From contig JAQFVV010007281.1 of the NCBI GenBank assembly GCA_028023455.1, positions 51,136 through 115,135 on the forward strand: 64,000 bases of DNA. Direction: 5' to 3'. Below are positions 1 through 11,711 of the stretch, in pieces. The position numbers were made by a program, and so were the translations under genes. The stretch comes from Epiperipatus broadwayi (lineage: Eukaryota > Onychophora > Udeonychophora > Euonychophora > Peripatidae). The notes below the pieces were generated by a model, which saw nothing but the letters and a program-made list of their open reading frames with translations, was not told the origin of the DNA and searched no databases. Each line of letters begins with the position of its first letter. Position 1 is the first letter of the stretch.

Positions 1-1080
1 AATTCAGAGTTTCACTTAATTCTGATCTGTAGTTTTTTAGGTAATTGTTACATGTAATGTGACTTAAATTAACTCATGTATGAAAATATTGTTTACAGAG
101 GAGCATTTCTATTATACCAGTTAATTTTAAGCTAGTCATAGCATAATAAATATATATTTTTATTCATGGTTATCCAAATCCAGGTTTGAATCAACAATAT
201 AAGCACATTGATATCCATTGGTTATTCAGGTAAAATATAAGTATGTATTTCCATTGGTTATTCAGGTAAAATATAAGAGTATGTATTTTCATCTGTTCAT
301 ATATCAATTCATTTTGCAAATGCATATTTGGTATTTCCAATTTCATAAGACATATATAGAACCTACATGCATCAATAACTGTAGGTATATCATTGTACAT
401 TTAATCGTGACACATGTTTTGGTATTCTTACATCTCAACTTGTATATATAACATGTTTTAATTCCATGTTTATATGTATCTTTACCATATTCTTACATCT
501 CAACTTGTATATATAACATGTTTTAATTCCATGTTTATATTTCTTTTTTCAGAGTTTTTAAATAATAAATAAAATTTAAAAAAATGACTTTCTTAATCTT
601 TCAGCACATATAACCATTAACTTTTATTGACATAATAATTCATATTTAAATGTTTGAATTTATTCATAATATAGTATAAATTTATTAAATACATTCATTT
701 TGTATAAATACATTCATTTTGAATATTTTCCAATTTTATCTGGGTTATAAACATGTTACTATATTTGGTTAGTTATAGTTATATGTAATAGTTCAACATT
801 TCTAATTCTTCCAGGTATACTTATTTGTATATCAGTAATATAAATAGTTATAAGTATTCATTTTTTATTTTATTTTAATTCAGATGTATCTGCATATAAA
901 ATGTTAATCATTTATGATTTACTTTATTAAATATGCCTTTTGATTATAGATATTAAAGACATTTATATATTCATAATTTACCACCAATAAAACAGATTTT
1001 CACATAGCTATAATTATTCATATTTTATTTAAAAATACTTTTTTATAAACACATATAAGTATTGATTATTTCACGAAACT
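1..1080 (+). repeat. Long interspersed repeat X, copy 1 (cut by window edge)
   Basis: The left half (about 1-355) recurs in the same orientation at about 8,725-9,150. The right half (about 370-1,080) recurs inverted at about 11,030-11,716. Shared landmarks include the doubled phrase GGTTATTCAGGTAAAATATA and the phrase CATTGTACATTTAATCGTG. No coding potential is seen. The repeat may be a long LTR of the neighbouring gypsy relic or an unrelated repeat; no matching LTR ends could be fixed. Confidence 0.75.
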
Positions 1081-2470
1081 GTTACCTTCATTTTATCCAG
1101 TTTGTTCCTTCACTTCAGATTAATATGACATTCAAAAAGAGATCATTTTATTTAAGCTGAGTGGCATTATTTACTTTCTATGATGTTCACCCAGGTGAAT
1201 CTTGGAAAATCATGGGTGTGAACAAAGAGAGGAAGCTATTATGATTAAACTTCCATTCTTATGATTTCCTTATTAATACTTTCTTTTTTATCATTAGCAA
1301 TGTGGTTGTAAATATTATATTCCAAGGTTACTAAAATCACTGGTCAGTTAAACACTTTAGCAACACTTAGATAAATAAAATTAACTTTTTAACTCTTTCA
1401 CTTTTCTTACTTTTTAATTGTTCTTAAATTTTAAAAAAAAAATCTGCACTGAACTTCAAACTCAACTATTTTGACCCTGATCTCTGGATTGATTTGACAG
1501 TACTTCCCACTATATCTGATTTCTTACACAGCTTTCATTTATGCCTGAGTTCTCTTCTCTTTTTAAGGATTGGACACTACTTTTAGTGGGAAAAATGAGG
1601 AATCATAAGGATTAAGCCATGTTTTTCAATTTGATAAATTTGCCTCAAGAAAATATTATATTTTGTATAACATCATTTCAAAATTTAAAATGTACTATTT
1701 TTAATAAATGCCAGCTTTAAGTAAATACTTAGAGATGTATTTATATCATAATTTGAAATTATAAAATCAATAATGAAGGTTTATCTTTTTTTCTCAATTA
1801 TAGAAAATAATGATTTTCTTTTAAATTTATAAGCTTTTTGCTTTATTTTTTTTTTTAAATATAAAATCAACTTCTTTATATACATCTGCCTTTCTCTTAG
1901 GTGAGAGGATAAAATAGCTTTTAGAATACATACACCCATGAAACAGAGATTCTGATTCATACCACCACCAAATTTGAAGATGAAATCACCTAAACGTATG
2001 ATTTTATTCCACATACTATACACGTCATTTCTCAAAACTGACTCTTTACTGGTTTTAGATTTGCAGATGAAATGGATAAGATGTGCCAGAATAGTGAATA
2101 CATGAACTGTAGCCTCCAATTCAAGAATAATCAGATGGTCAAGCACAAACTACCAGTACACACTGCCCAATGACATCACAAAAAATCTCATTTTTTAGCT
2201 TTACCTCTTTTGTACCTAGAGAAATCATCACACTAAGAGTGGAAACCAGAAAAAATTGGCACTGAGCCAACCCTGCTCACCTTCTGTAAGTCTTAGGGCT
2301 TATTCATTTGGTCTATTCATGAGACCAAGGCCAATTCATGAGGCCTATATATACACACCACTGGACTACTCTAGGAGCTCAACATTTGAGTCTGGATAGT
2401 GCCTAGTATATACTTCAAAGCATCATAACACAATGCATCAAAGCAACCCTGCTCAATCATCCACCCATCC
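1081..2470. other. Unassigned AT-rich stretch left of the gypsy relic
   Basis: No recognisable gene or repeat match was found here. If the gypsy element at 2.5-7.5 kb had a 3' LTR, part of it should lie in this stretch, but I could not pair it with anything on the right side. Confidence 0.4.
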
Positions 2471-2559
2471 CTACATTGAAAACACAAATTCATGCATTAC
2501 TACACCCCTCTCACAAACTTCTTCCATCAGATATCTCTATCAAAGGTCATAACAACCTT

Positions 2560-3450
2560 GCATTGAATTTTTCCTTTTTTTCCTGCTTCTGCTACTGTGA
2601 ATGCATTATTACCATATTGCTTCACTATTGTATATGGGCCTTCATAAATATCCTGAAACTTCTTATATATGTTTCATTCAGGATGACTTAATGGACATAC
2701 ACAAACTATCACTCAATCTCCAACTTGAAAGGAATAGGATGAGCTCACATATTTCTTTTTCCTTATCTCACTACTCTTTCTTAACAGTTGAAAAGCCTTT
2801 TATTGATTCTTTTTCTTATCAATAATATCTGGTACTATTGGAATTTTTGTATGATAAAGCATGGGTATTGATTTCCCATAATGAAAGTTGCCCAGGTGCA
2901 AAACCTGTTGACAGATTCAGTGTCCAGTTAAAAAGGTGATAACTCATTGAACCTGTTCAACCCATTCACATCGATTTGTACTCAAGTATACTCTGAATAA
3001 CTGACCCAGCTCTCACATTACACATTCATATGGGTTGGATTGAGGGTTATGAATACTATGATGTCAGTATATGTTTTATATTCTTCTTGTCAATCCATTT
3101 TTTTCATTCAGTAGAGACAAACAGGGTGCCATGATCAGAGATGTTTATTTGTGGTTTTCTCATTGCTAAAATGTCAGTTTTGTATCACTTTTATAGTGTT
3201 CAAAGCATTAGCCTGAGTTATGGGATATGCAACTACCCATTTGGTGAATATGTCATATCCAACCATCAAATACTTCATCTGACAAAATGGGGTCAAGGGC
3301 AATAGTAATCTACTGTTTAATTTCATTAGGCTCCCTTGCAAGAATTGGTTTCCAGGACCCTGAGTAAGATTTATCCAGTGACTTGGTTCTTTGGCAAATT
3401 TCACACCCTTTTATTAATGACACTACATATTAGTATTGCTTTGGCCAATA
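2560..3450 (-). pseudogene. Gypsy integrase relic
   Basis: The minus strand shows the end of an HHCC-type zinc finger (CEICQR near 3,400). It is followed by core phrases typical of gypsy integrase: VGYDIFTKWVVAYP near 3,230, SDHGTLFVS near 3,125 and KSIPMLYHTKIPIVPD near 2,860. A GPY/F-module phrase (EGPYTIVKQYGNNA) lies near 2,635. Several in-frame stops and shifts break it. In the family, integrase inserts the cDNA into the host chromosome; this copy cannot encode an intact enzyme. Confidence 0.8.
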
Positions 3451-3671
3451 GAACAATTTCATAACATGTGGTAATTCTTTTCTGGACCATAATGTCCATA
3501 TAATCTATGGGTGTATATAATAAGTGGATTGTGCATGTTTAAATGCACTACAATTCACCACTGATTAGTGGAGGTACTGATGCAATATTGCAAAACCTTT
3601 TTTCTGACTGCATATTCTTTCCACTGTTCTTCAACTGTGTTAGCTTCCTGATTCAGACTCCTTTTCTGCTT

Positions 3672-4462
3672 TTAAATTTTTTCAAACACTTTTCTACAAT
3701 ATGCATCATCCTTTTGATGATTTTCCAGCTGGTGTAAACTGGTTTCAGCATCTTCTCTACTGATTAGACCTGCTGCCATGATGCACACACTATCTGCACA
3801 TAAATGTTGTTCCATCTTAATAGGGTTTTGGCACAATGCATATGCAACTATGTTGTCTGACCCTTTACAATATTGAACTGTATAATTGAATTCCTGAAGC
3901 AACAGGCTCCACTTCACAAAATGGTTATTGGTTAAGTGACTGGTTCAGGAATTCTAAACTTTTGTGGACTGTAATAAGGACCACTTGTGACCCTGAAAAA
4001 AATTGGTGAAACTTCTGGAAGGCTCGTATAACTCCTTCTCTGTCACAGTATAATTCAACTCTGGGCCTTTTAATAATGAGCTAAAAAACATAAAACTCTT
4101 GGTTGATTATCTCCATGAACTTGGAACAGGGTAGCTCCCAGGCCATAACTGCTGCTATCTGTTTGAAGATAAAATGACTGACTAAAGTCTGGGTAAGTTA
4201 ACTTTACTTGATCCAGAAACTTCTTAATTGATTCAAAGTTCTCTTCTTGTTCACTGGTCCATTTCCATGGTGTGTCCTTCCTTATTAACTGAAATAAGGG
4301 TTCCATATCGAAAGCAAAATCTTTATAAAACTTATTATAAAAGTTGCAAAGCCTAAGGAAGGAAATAATTTGCTTCTTTGTGTTGAGCCTTGGAATCTCT
4401 TGAATAGTGTGTATCTTTTCATACTGCAGTCTAATTCCCTGATTGTTGAGGATGTGGCCCAA
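3672..4462 (-). pseudogene. Gypsy RT thumb and RNase H relic
   Basis: Two open segments cover the end of RT and the RNase H domain. Segment 4,070-4,462 begins with GHILNNQGI and contains the FLRLCNFYNKFYKDFA connection typical of Ty3 RT, then LQTDSSSYGLGATLFQ, the first catalytic Asp block of RNase H. Segment 3,672-3,917 continues with KWSLLLQEFNYTVQYCKGSDN, the conserved end of gypsy RNase H, and runs into the integrase linker. The expected VADALSR motif is altered to VAYALCQ. A frame break separates the two segments. Confidence 0.82.
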
Positions 4463-4478
4463 AAATTTTACTTCCCTA

Positions 4479-5090
4479 CTAGGAAGGTACTCTTTTTATG
4501 TTAATTTTTATTCCCTTTTTTGCACTCTTTAAAAAAAGTTGAAAATGTTGGATGTGTTCTAAATTTTCCAATGCAATGAGCACATCATCAACATACATTG
4601 TTATAACTTGCTTGATTTCATCTGTCAACAATCTGTCTAGACACTTCAGAAGGCCAGATCTACTGTTTTTCAACCTGATGGGCATCCTGTTAAATTGATA
4701 TAAATATACCGAAATGCCATATAACTCCTATTTTCTGGATGCAGCTTAATTTGCCAGTAGCTGAATGTAAGGTCAAGGGTGGTAAATATATTTTTCTTTT
4801 GAAATTTTATTAGTAACTCATAAATTGGAGATGGTATATTATGATCTGGCACTGTTATTCTATTCATTTGATATGCATTCAAGCATAAATGGACAATACC
4901 ATACTTTTTATGTCTACTAATTGATTGTTAAAAGGGGAATAACATGTAGAAATGATTCCCCATCCTATCATTTCAGTCAGTTGATTTTTCACTTCTGGTT
5001 TATACTGATGGGATACAGGATATGACCGGAACTTGCATGGCAGCTCATCTGTCATCTTTATTCAATGTTCACACCCTTGAATAATCCTTA
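4479..5090 (-). pseudogene. Gypsy reverse transcriptase relic
   Basis: Segment 4,670-4,882 holds RT motif A as FTTLDLTFSYWQIKL. Segment 4,479-4,685 holds the catalytic YVDD box (minus strand, 4,584-4,595) in MYVDDVLIAL. Upstream, up to about 5,090, scattered phrases match the RT N-terminus with stops between. In the family this enzyme copies genomic RNA into DNA. Stops and a frame change between motifs A and C make it a pseudogene. Confidence 0.88.
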
Positions 5091-5314
5091 GTACTTCTGA
5101 GACAATATCTTGTCATTTTTAGCAGCTTTTCTATCTGCTCCCACCTATCTTTTATCAGTGAAGATTCATGAATCTTTGATTCAATCATTTTCAATGGTGG
5201 ATCTTTCTGGACACTACCCATTTCCATTGAATGATGAGTTTTTTGCAGGGTAAAAAATATTACTTCACCTCCACAAATGACTTGACACTTTTAAAAGTTC
5301 AACATGCACTGAAT

Positions 5315-5610
5315 TCAGTGCATTATATCTGATCCCACCAAAGCTTCATGTATTAGTTCCTTAATTAATAAAAAGGCATGATTAAGCTGGGTTTTTCCTA
5401 TCCACATTTGAATCCATATCTGTTTGGATTCCACCTGAGCTTTCCTATTATTGGCCAAGGTGACTTGAGTTGCTTTGATTGGTAGTGTTTGAATGTCAGG
5501 ATTTAACATTGTCATTTAGCCATACAACTCTTCATAGATCACAGACACCTGACTCCCTGAATCCAACAAAGTTTCCACAATATTCCCCTCCAGCATTATC
5601 TTAATTTTGG
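5315..5610 (-). pseudogene. Gypsy aspartic protease relic
   Basis: The minus strand encodes LLDSGSQVSVIYEELYG, with the active-site DSG at 5,555-5,563. A stop follows, then an open segment (5,315-5,515) with a protease-like C-terminus. The position between gag and RT is as expected for Ty3/gypsy. In the family the protease processes the Gag-Pol precursor. Confidence 0.75.
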
Positions 5611-5619
5611 GGCATTGTT

Positions 5620-6190
5620 CCATATTGGATTAAGGAATTTTCTCTTCCCAATCACAAATCATATTAGCCGTTAAGCATTTGCTATTAGTTTTCTCTTGAT
5701 TCCTCAGCTTATTGCTAGGACTCCTAGGCCATGTATCATTTATCGAGGTCTTTCCCTGTTTAACCTGTCATAATTTAGTCTTTTGGGATCAGTTTCTTGT
5801 TCCATCTTTGGACATTTGTCCGGCCAGACATCATCATAGTGCTTCCCTCTTGTCCCTGTGTCTGTAGTTCCATGGTTCTACCAACACTTCTTTGCAGGTT
5901 ATCATCACTATTTCATATTTTTATCACCTGGGTTTGGTATGGGCTATGCATGTTGCGTGTTGAATATCTTCTTTGCCTTTTCTATGGTCATATCCCATTT
6001 CTTTGGTGATGATACCATGATGGTGGGTCATAGTTGCTATATTTTCATGGAAACATTATCCTTTTGTATCTTATGGCTCATATTCTAGGCCTATTATCTC
6101 TTCTATAGTAAGGTTTGTTTTGTGGTTGCTTTGCTCCTCCTCCCTTGGTTGCTGATGCACCACAACTATCATAGGTTGTTAATAGTTCAC
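5620..6190 (-). other. Gag-protease linker of the gypsy relic
   Basis: This stretch lies between the capsid-like and protease segments. I could not identify a zinc knuckle or a sustained reading frame on the minus strand. It is presumed to be decayed gag sequence. Confidence 0.45.
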
Positions 6191-6205
6191 AACCTGCTCA
6201 ATAGA

Positions 6206-7560
6206 TCAATTATCAGTCCCAATTAGCATTCTTTCTACATAACTTGGGAAGCTGTGCTGTATCATTCTAATAATTTTGAGTGCAGATAGGGGGTCATATG
6301 TCAAGACTCTTAACCTGGCCACCTGTCTTCTAAAGAAGGGTGTATAGGGCTCTCCAGGTAGACATTTCTTCTGGGACACCTTATATTTAATCCCTTCCTG
6401 ATAATCATCACTCCAGTAATAGCTCATTAGTGCTACTTTAAAATCATCAAAACTTGTAGGTCGGGTGAACAGTAAATCCCACTATACTTATGCTGCACCT
6501 TGGAGATGACTACATACAATTGCCAATGATTTCTATTCTGTTAAAACATTAATGCTCAAGTACCTTTCCAGATTTTTTACATATTCTATAGGTGCTTCAT
6601 TACAGCTTCCAGAAAAAGTTCTGATTTTTAAAAATTGATTTACAATTCCAGACATCTAGGTTGGTTATAGGGATTTCATGACTAGTTTGATAATTCTCTT
6701 TTTGACATTCCTTTGGTACTGTTTCTGTTTTTCCTTGTTTACGCAATATATTGCTATTTTTTATATCTATCTCTTTCATCTGGGTGGTCAATATATCCAC
6801 CTTCTCCTTCATGGATTATTGGATTCTTATTATTTTTGTATCAATGGCCTCACATAGCTGGGTCATTTTGACTTCTTGCTCTATGAGTGAGCCTTTTACT
6901 TCCTCCATCACTTTTTAATTTTTAATATTTTGTTAGTCATTTCTTTTATTAACTGGTTAAACTTTTCATTCGGTTTTCAGTTATTTCTCTGATTTGTTAT
7001 TTAAATTCTCTTTTGTCTTCTTCTCTATGTTATTTTTTATCTTCCTCACTTTTCTTGTTGTCTTCTTCTCTCTGTTTGTCTTTTTTCTTGTTGTCTTCTT
7101 GTTTCTGTTCCTCTTTTTTCTTGTTGTCTTCTTCTCTCTGTTCTTTATGTTCTTTTTATCACCCTCTTATTTCTTGTAGTCTTCTTCTCTTGTTGTCTTC
7201 GTTCTGATCCTCTCTTTTCTTGTTATTTTCTTTTTTCATTTCCATTACTTGGGTTATCATGGACATCTCTCCTGTTTTCTGTGACTGTTTTTGATCATCT
7301 GCTTTGACTTATTGTTTATCACTTTCCTCAGGAAGATTTTATTTACTTTCTGTATTTCAACATTTTTTGTTTTTGGTTGGGTTATCATCAATATTTTTTT
7401 TATTTTATTTGTACTTTTTACTTCAATTTTTATAAGCTTCTCTCTCTATCCACACCATGATTTAACTCTCAGTCTTTGTTATGCCTATTCATCATTTATG
7501 CCATTCATTTTTATTTACTCTTAAAATTTTATTTTTCCACCCTTTTTGAATAAATCACAT
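6206..7560 (-). pseudogene. Gypsy gag relic with charged low-complexity N-terminus
   Basis: Segment 6,206-6,427 (PFFRRQVARLRVLTYDP and nearby) and segment 6,600-6,812 (MKEKVDILTTQMKEIDIK and nearby) look like the capsid and coiled-coil parts of a gag protein. Upstream, 7,000-7,230 is a purine-rich direct repeat on the minus strand. In one frame it reads as repeats of EEDNKK and KKEEQKQEDNKKK type, a strongly charged predicted coiled coil. Frames are interrupted. Gag would form the particle core; the assignment rests mainly on its position upstream of the protease. Confidence 0.6.
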
Positions 7561-8310
7561 CACTGCATCATATGCACTACTCACATCACAAAATCATGAT
7601 TTGCTTATGCCTTTTCCATTTTTTTATTTATTACTCATTTCTAGCTGCTTTATGCCTATGGGTAGCCTAGGTAGATCAGGCCTCACAGTAGGGCAACAAA
7701 TGTAACCGGACCACATACAACCTCTTTATTACCTTGGTTGTAACAATTTCCTGATGAGCATGATACAGTAAGGAACCATCAATTGGCTTTCCCCAATAAG
7801 TTGTCACCCCCCTACAACAATATTTCCTGCTCATCAAAGGATGTAGCACCATAGAGACTGGAAGCATCTAGAAATTTCTGAGTTTGGTTTCCCAAACAAC
7901 ACCACTAGTGTTCCATCTCACTACAACATGACTTACCTAGTTCTAGTTATACCAGACATAACTCAGGAGACATGAGATTCTCATGAAAAAGTGCCATGAA
8001 TAACAAGTGATGCAACATGAACTACTGGATAACTAAAATTTTACTTAACAATTTTATTTAACAACAATTCATTTGCAAGAACTTCTAATAAAGTTTCTTC
8101 TAGTCCATGTGAAGATTCATTTTCAGTTGAATTATGAGAAGTTTTTATTCATACATAATTAATATGCATGTAGGCATTTGTACATCATTAACTTTAAATT
8201 TATCACAGGTAAGTAAACAGATAATGTAAGCAATTCTGGGTTTGTAGACTATTCATAATCCAGTCTAGTGTAAATATGCATTTATGTGCATAAGTTTTAT
8301 TTTATTTATT
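7561..8310. other. Unassigned stretch right of the gypsy relic
   Basis: It is mildly GC-richer around 7,650-7,950 and is a candidate 5' leader of the gypsy element. I found no convincing primer-binding site. No gene seen. Confidence 0.4.
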
Positions 8311-8737
8311 TATGGTCCATTGTGTCTCTTTGGTATTCTTCCAATAGTAACACTTAAAGAATGTAATTTGTTGTATAATAAAGCCCTTTTTACAATAGTT
8401 ATTTAACAATTTACATCTTTAGTTATTTAGGTAATTTACAAAGAGGAGTATGATAAATTAAGACAACTGAGATAATAATGAAGATAACTGATAGCATTTA
8501 ATTTAGAGTTTCACTTAATTCAAACACATATTTCATTTATGGTCCATTGTGCTTCTTTGTTATACTTCCAATAATAGCACTTAAAAATATAATTTGTTGT
8601 TTAATAAAGTGCTTCTTTCAATAGTTCTTTAACAATTTATATCTTTAGTTATTTAGATAATTCACAGAGAGGAGTGCAATACATGAAGACAACAGTGATA
8701 ATAATGATGATAACTGATAAAATTTTCAGAGTTTCAT
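8311..8737 (+). repeat. Two tandem 227-bp units upstream of repeat X copy 2
   Basis: TATGGTCCATTGTG occurs at 8,311 and 8,538. The two copies stay alignable for the whole period, ending in GATAACTGATA and AGAGTTTCA. The second runs directly into the copy of X, so the unit is probably the upstream part of X lying off the left edge of the window. Confidence 0.75.
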
Positions 8738-9150
8738 GTAATTCTGAGCTGTAGTATTATAGGTAGTTGTTACATGTAATGTGGCTTAAATTAACTCATG
8801 TATGAAGATATTATTTACAGACAAGAGCATATCTATTACTCCAGTTAATTTTAAATTAGCTAAAGCATAATCAATATATAAGAGATAGGGTCATGTGATC
8901 TATGAATTGATCTATGACTTTTATTTACTAGCATAATCAACATATATTTCTATTTACAGTTATCCAAATCCAGGTTTGAATCCATAATATAAGCATATTC
9001 ATATTCATTGGTTATTCAGGTAAAATATAAGTGTAAGTATTTGCATTGGTTATTCAGGTAAAATATAAGAGTATGTATTTCCATCTGTGCAGATATCAGT
9101 TCATCTTGCAAATGCATTTATTTGGTATTTCCGATTTCATAAGATATATA
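8725..9150 (+). repeat. Repeat X, copy 2, left half
   Basis: Direct copy of window positions 1-355, including GTTACATGTAATGTG and the doubled GGTTATTCAGG phrase. It is interrupted by a 49-bp insertion at 8,881-8,929 and ends at a short (TA)n at 9,150. The matching right half lies inverted at 11,030-11,716. Confidence 0.8.
8881..8929 (+). mobile_element. 49-bp family-B fragment with 17-bp target duplication
   Basis: The inserted bases match the AGAGATAGGGTCATGTGATC segment of the 434-bp family-B repeat. They are flanked by AGCATAATCAATATATA (8,864-8,880) and AGCATAATCAACATATA (8,930-8,946), one mismatch in 17. Copy 1 of X (around 141-156) has a single uninterrupted target here. This is a retroposition-like footprint. 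Confidence 0.75.
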
Positions 9151-9165
9151 TATATATATATATAT

Positions 9166-9977
9166 TGTGACCATCTGAATGGGCACAAGGGTTTAAGATA
9201 CTTTGAATCTTAATTAAACAGCTGTATTGTATTATAAAAAAAATGAAATAGCCTTGGAATTTTAAAATTTTTTGAATAAGATTGTTTAAAGCTTAAATAA
9301 GAGTTGCTTATGCAGTTTATTGACCACTTGATAGGTATTCAGAGGTTGTTTATTAATGGAATTGATACATTTTGTCAGAAAAAAAACAAAGTTATTTTAT
9401 ATTATTGTAGTATTAATTGAATGGTTTGTAAAATCCTTTATTCATTAATTCTTATCCTCTTGTCAACAGTTAATAGCAGTTTCCATTAGATTTAATTAAG
9501 ATAGTTTAATATTTGGTTGTAGTACATGTGTACGTCTGTATGATTCTGCCTTATGTTTCATTTCATTTTCATCTTTAATAACACCAAACAATCAGAGTAA
9601 TTATCTTAAATAATTTAAGAAATATATATTTCTTTCCAATAATTAATAGATAGTAAGATCAATGGATTATTTTATAAATTGAATAAATTATTAATCATTT
9701 TTATTTCATAGTTAAATAATATTCTTTTTTTTTTCAAGTTTGTGAAAGCTATTTATTTTATTATTTGTATTTTTTTTGTCATTTAATTCTGAAAATCAAA
9801 ATGATTTTTTTTTTTGTAAAGATTTTTTTTTTGCATATGTAATTAGCAGAGTTGGCAAGATGTGTGGGGGTGAGAAAAGGCTAATGAACTTTTGCTAAAG
9901 AGGGAGCTTTTAACAAAGATCTCCAGTGTAAAATTGTCTCTTTATGTAATTTTTGTAACCAGGAGAGAGTGTAAAAA
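9166..9977. other. Unassigned AT-rich stretch
   Basis: It begins after a short (TA)n with TTGTGACCATCTGAATGGG. No gene or clear repeat match was found. Confidence 0.35.
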
Positions 9978-10367
9978 TTTGGTGAGGGGTTCCTGACAGA
10001 GATATTTTAAGTGCTGGCTCTAGCTAGGATTTATCATAAAGCTTGTAGAGGAATTGGCAATCCTCACTGTTTATAATTTACAAGCTTAAGAGATAGGGTC
10101 ATGTGATCTATGAATTGATTTATGACTCTTATTTTGACTATTTATAGTCTTTGCCAAAAGTCTTATGCAATTTTTTATTGCTATGACTACTAATATATGG
10201 TATGGCTGAAGATCTATCAGCCCCATATAGCTATTTGAGTTGGATAGCTGGGTTTGAAGACATGTAGATGTCTGAAAATTTCAGATTTTCCACTCAATAG
10301 ACAACTTTTAGCTAAATGCTTGGCTTTGGGTTGGTATTTTTAGATCTAGTGTCTGAACCTACCTTGA

Positions 10368-10410
10368 CACCTTTTTGAGGAGTGCCAAAGCACAAAACCA
10401 TGGTCAGGGG
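10368..10410 (+). ncRNA. Hammerhead-like motif, family B copy 1 (decayed core)
   Basis: Same layout as the copy at 10,802, but the core reads TTGAGGA (C3 lost) and GAAA has become AAAA (G12 lost), so it should be inactive. Stem II is a perfect 4-bp GTGC/GCAC hairpin with loop CAAA. The palindrome ACCATGGT and cleavage-position C405 are kept. Confidence 0.6.
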
Positions 10411-10801
10411 TTTGGGGAGGGGTTCCTGACAGATATATTTTAAGTGCTGGCTCTGGCTAGGCATTTATCATAAAGCTTGTAGAGGAATTGGCAATCCTCA
10501 CTGTTTATAACTTACAAGCTTAAGAGATAGGGTCATGTGATCTATGAATTGATTTATGACTCTTATTTTGACTATTTATAGTCTCTGCCAAAAGTCTTAT
10601 GTAATTTTATATTGCTATGACTACTAATATATGGTATGGCTGAAGATCTATCAACCCCATATAGCTATTTGAGTTGGATAGCTGGGTTTGAAGACATGTA
10701 GATGTCTGAAAATTTCAGATTTTCCACTCAATAGACAACTTTTAGCTAAATGCTTGGCTTTGGGTTGGTATTTTTAGATCTAGTGTCTGAACCTACCTTG
10801 T

Positions 10802-10844
10802 CACCTCTCTGAGGAGTGCCAAAGCATGAAACCATGGTCAGGTG
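10802..10844 (+). ncRNA. Hammerhead ribozyme-like motif, family B copy 2
   Basis: Core CTGAGGA at 10,809-10,815. Stem II is GTGC/GCAT with loop CAAA, then GAAA at 10,828-10,831, the self-complementary ACCATGGT at 10,831-10,838 and cleavage-position C at 10,839. Stem I pairs CACCT (10,802-10,806) with AGGTG (10,840-10,844), with an extra CT beside the core. All conserved core bases of a type I hammerhead are present. Confidence 0.7.
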
Positions 10845-11029
10845 TTTGGAGAGGGGTTTCTGACAGAGATATTTTAAGTGCTGGCTCTGGCTAGGCATTT
10901 ATCATAAAGCTTGTAGAGGAATTGGCAATCCTCACTGTTTATAACTTACATGCTTAAGAGATAGGGTCATGTGATCTATGAATTGATTTTTGACTCTTAT
11001 TTTGACTATTTATAAAAAATATATATTTT

Positions 11030-11711
11030 ATTAATAATAAATTATAAATACTAAAGATATCTATAGTCAAATGACATTTTATTCAATACTTATATGCGTT
11101 TATCAAAGACCAAACAAAACATCTTTCTTAAAAAAGGAAAAATATGAATAAATTTAGCTATGAAAATACGTTTTATTAATGATAAATTATCAATGAAACT
11201 GCTGATCAACTTATATCTAGAAACATACATCGGTGCCAGACCAAACAACAATATTTATGCTATATATTAGAATAACTAAATAAAAATTACAAATGCTTAC
11301 ATGCATATTGATTATATATGAATATTACACATAACTATAATTAACTAAATTAGAATAATGTGTTTATAATCCAGATATAATTAGAAAATATCAAAATGAA
11401 TGTATTTATACAAAATGAAGGTATTTAGTAAATTTATACTATATTATGAATAAAATCAAACCTTTAAATATAAATTAGTAAGTCAATAAAAGTTAATGAT
11501 TATATGTGTATAATGAACCACATACTTAAATAAGTTGAAAGATTAAGAAAATCATTTTTTTTCTTTTTAGAAAGATTTTATTTATTATTTGAAAACTCTG
11601 AGAAAAGTAATATAAACACAGAATTAAAACATTTTATATATATGAGTTGAGAAATAAGAATACCAAAACAATGTGCCACGATTAAGTGTACAATGATATA
11701 CCTGGAGTTAT

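Larger units (their letters stand above)
2480..7560 (-). mobile_element. Decayed Ty3/gypsy LTR retrotransposon, interior
   Basis: Reading the minus strand from right to left gives gag-like coiled coil, aspartic protease, reverse transcriptase, RNase H and integrase, the canonical Ty3/gypsy order. Every domain is split by stops and frameshifts, so the copy is dead. The envelope position is empty. No primer-binding site or clean LTR pair was identified. The flanking X repeats (1-1,080 and 8,311-9,150) lie in direct orientation on both sides, but their ends do not abut the coding region. The element is old compared with the PLE array at the right end of the window. Confidence 0.85.
9978..11013 (+). 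mobile_element. Family-B retrozyme-like array, ~2.4 units of 434 bp
   Basis: Direct tandem units: CCATGGTC recurs at 10,398 and 10,832, a period of 434 bp. Each unit carries AGAGATAGGGTCATGTGATC, CCATATAGCTAT and TAGATCTAGTGTCTG, followed by a hammerhead-like motif. No ORF is present. A tandem arrangement, a few-hundred-base unit, lack of coding and an embedded type I hammerhead are the defining traits of metazoan retrozymes. The left edge is decayed; the right edge meets the inverted X repeat. Confidence 0.75.

Noticed and set aside
7752-7780. CTGATGAG near 7.75 kb
   Set aside because: No GAAA partner at the right distance and no stems.
1-9150. Repeat X as the LTR pair of the gypsy relic
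   Set aside because: Direct orientation on both sides is suggestive, but no shared TG...CA ends, primer-binding site or polypurine tract could be placed, and copy 2 is rearranged.
9978-11013. CRISPR-like array
   Set aside because: The repeated unit is the whole 434 bp with no short repeat/spacer alternation, and the sequence is eukaryotic in character.
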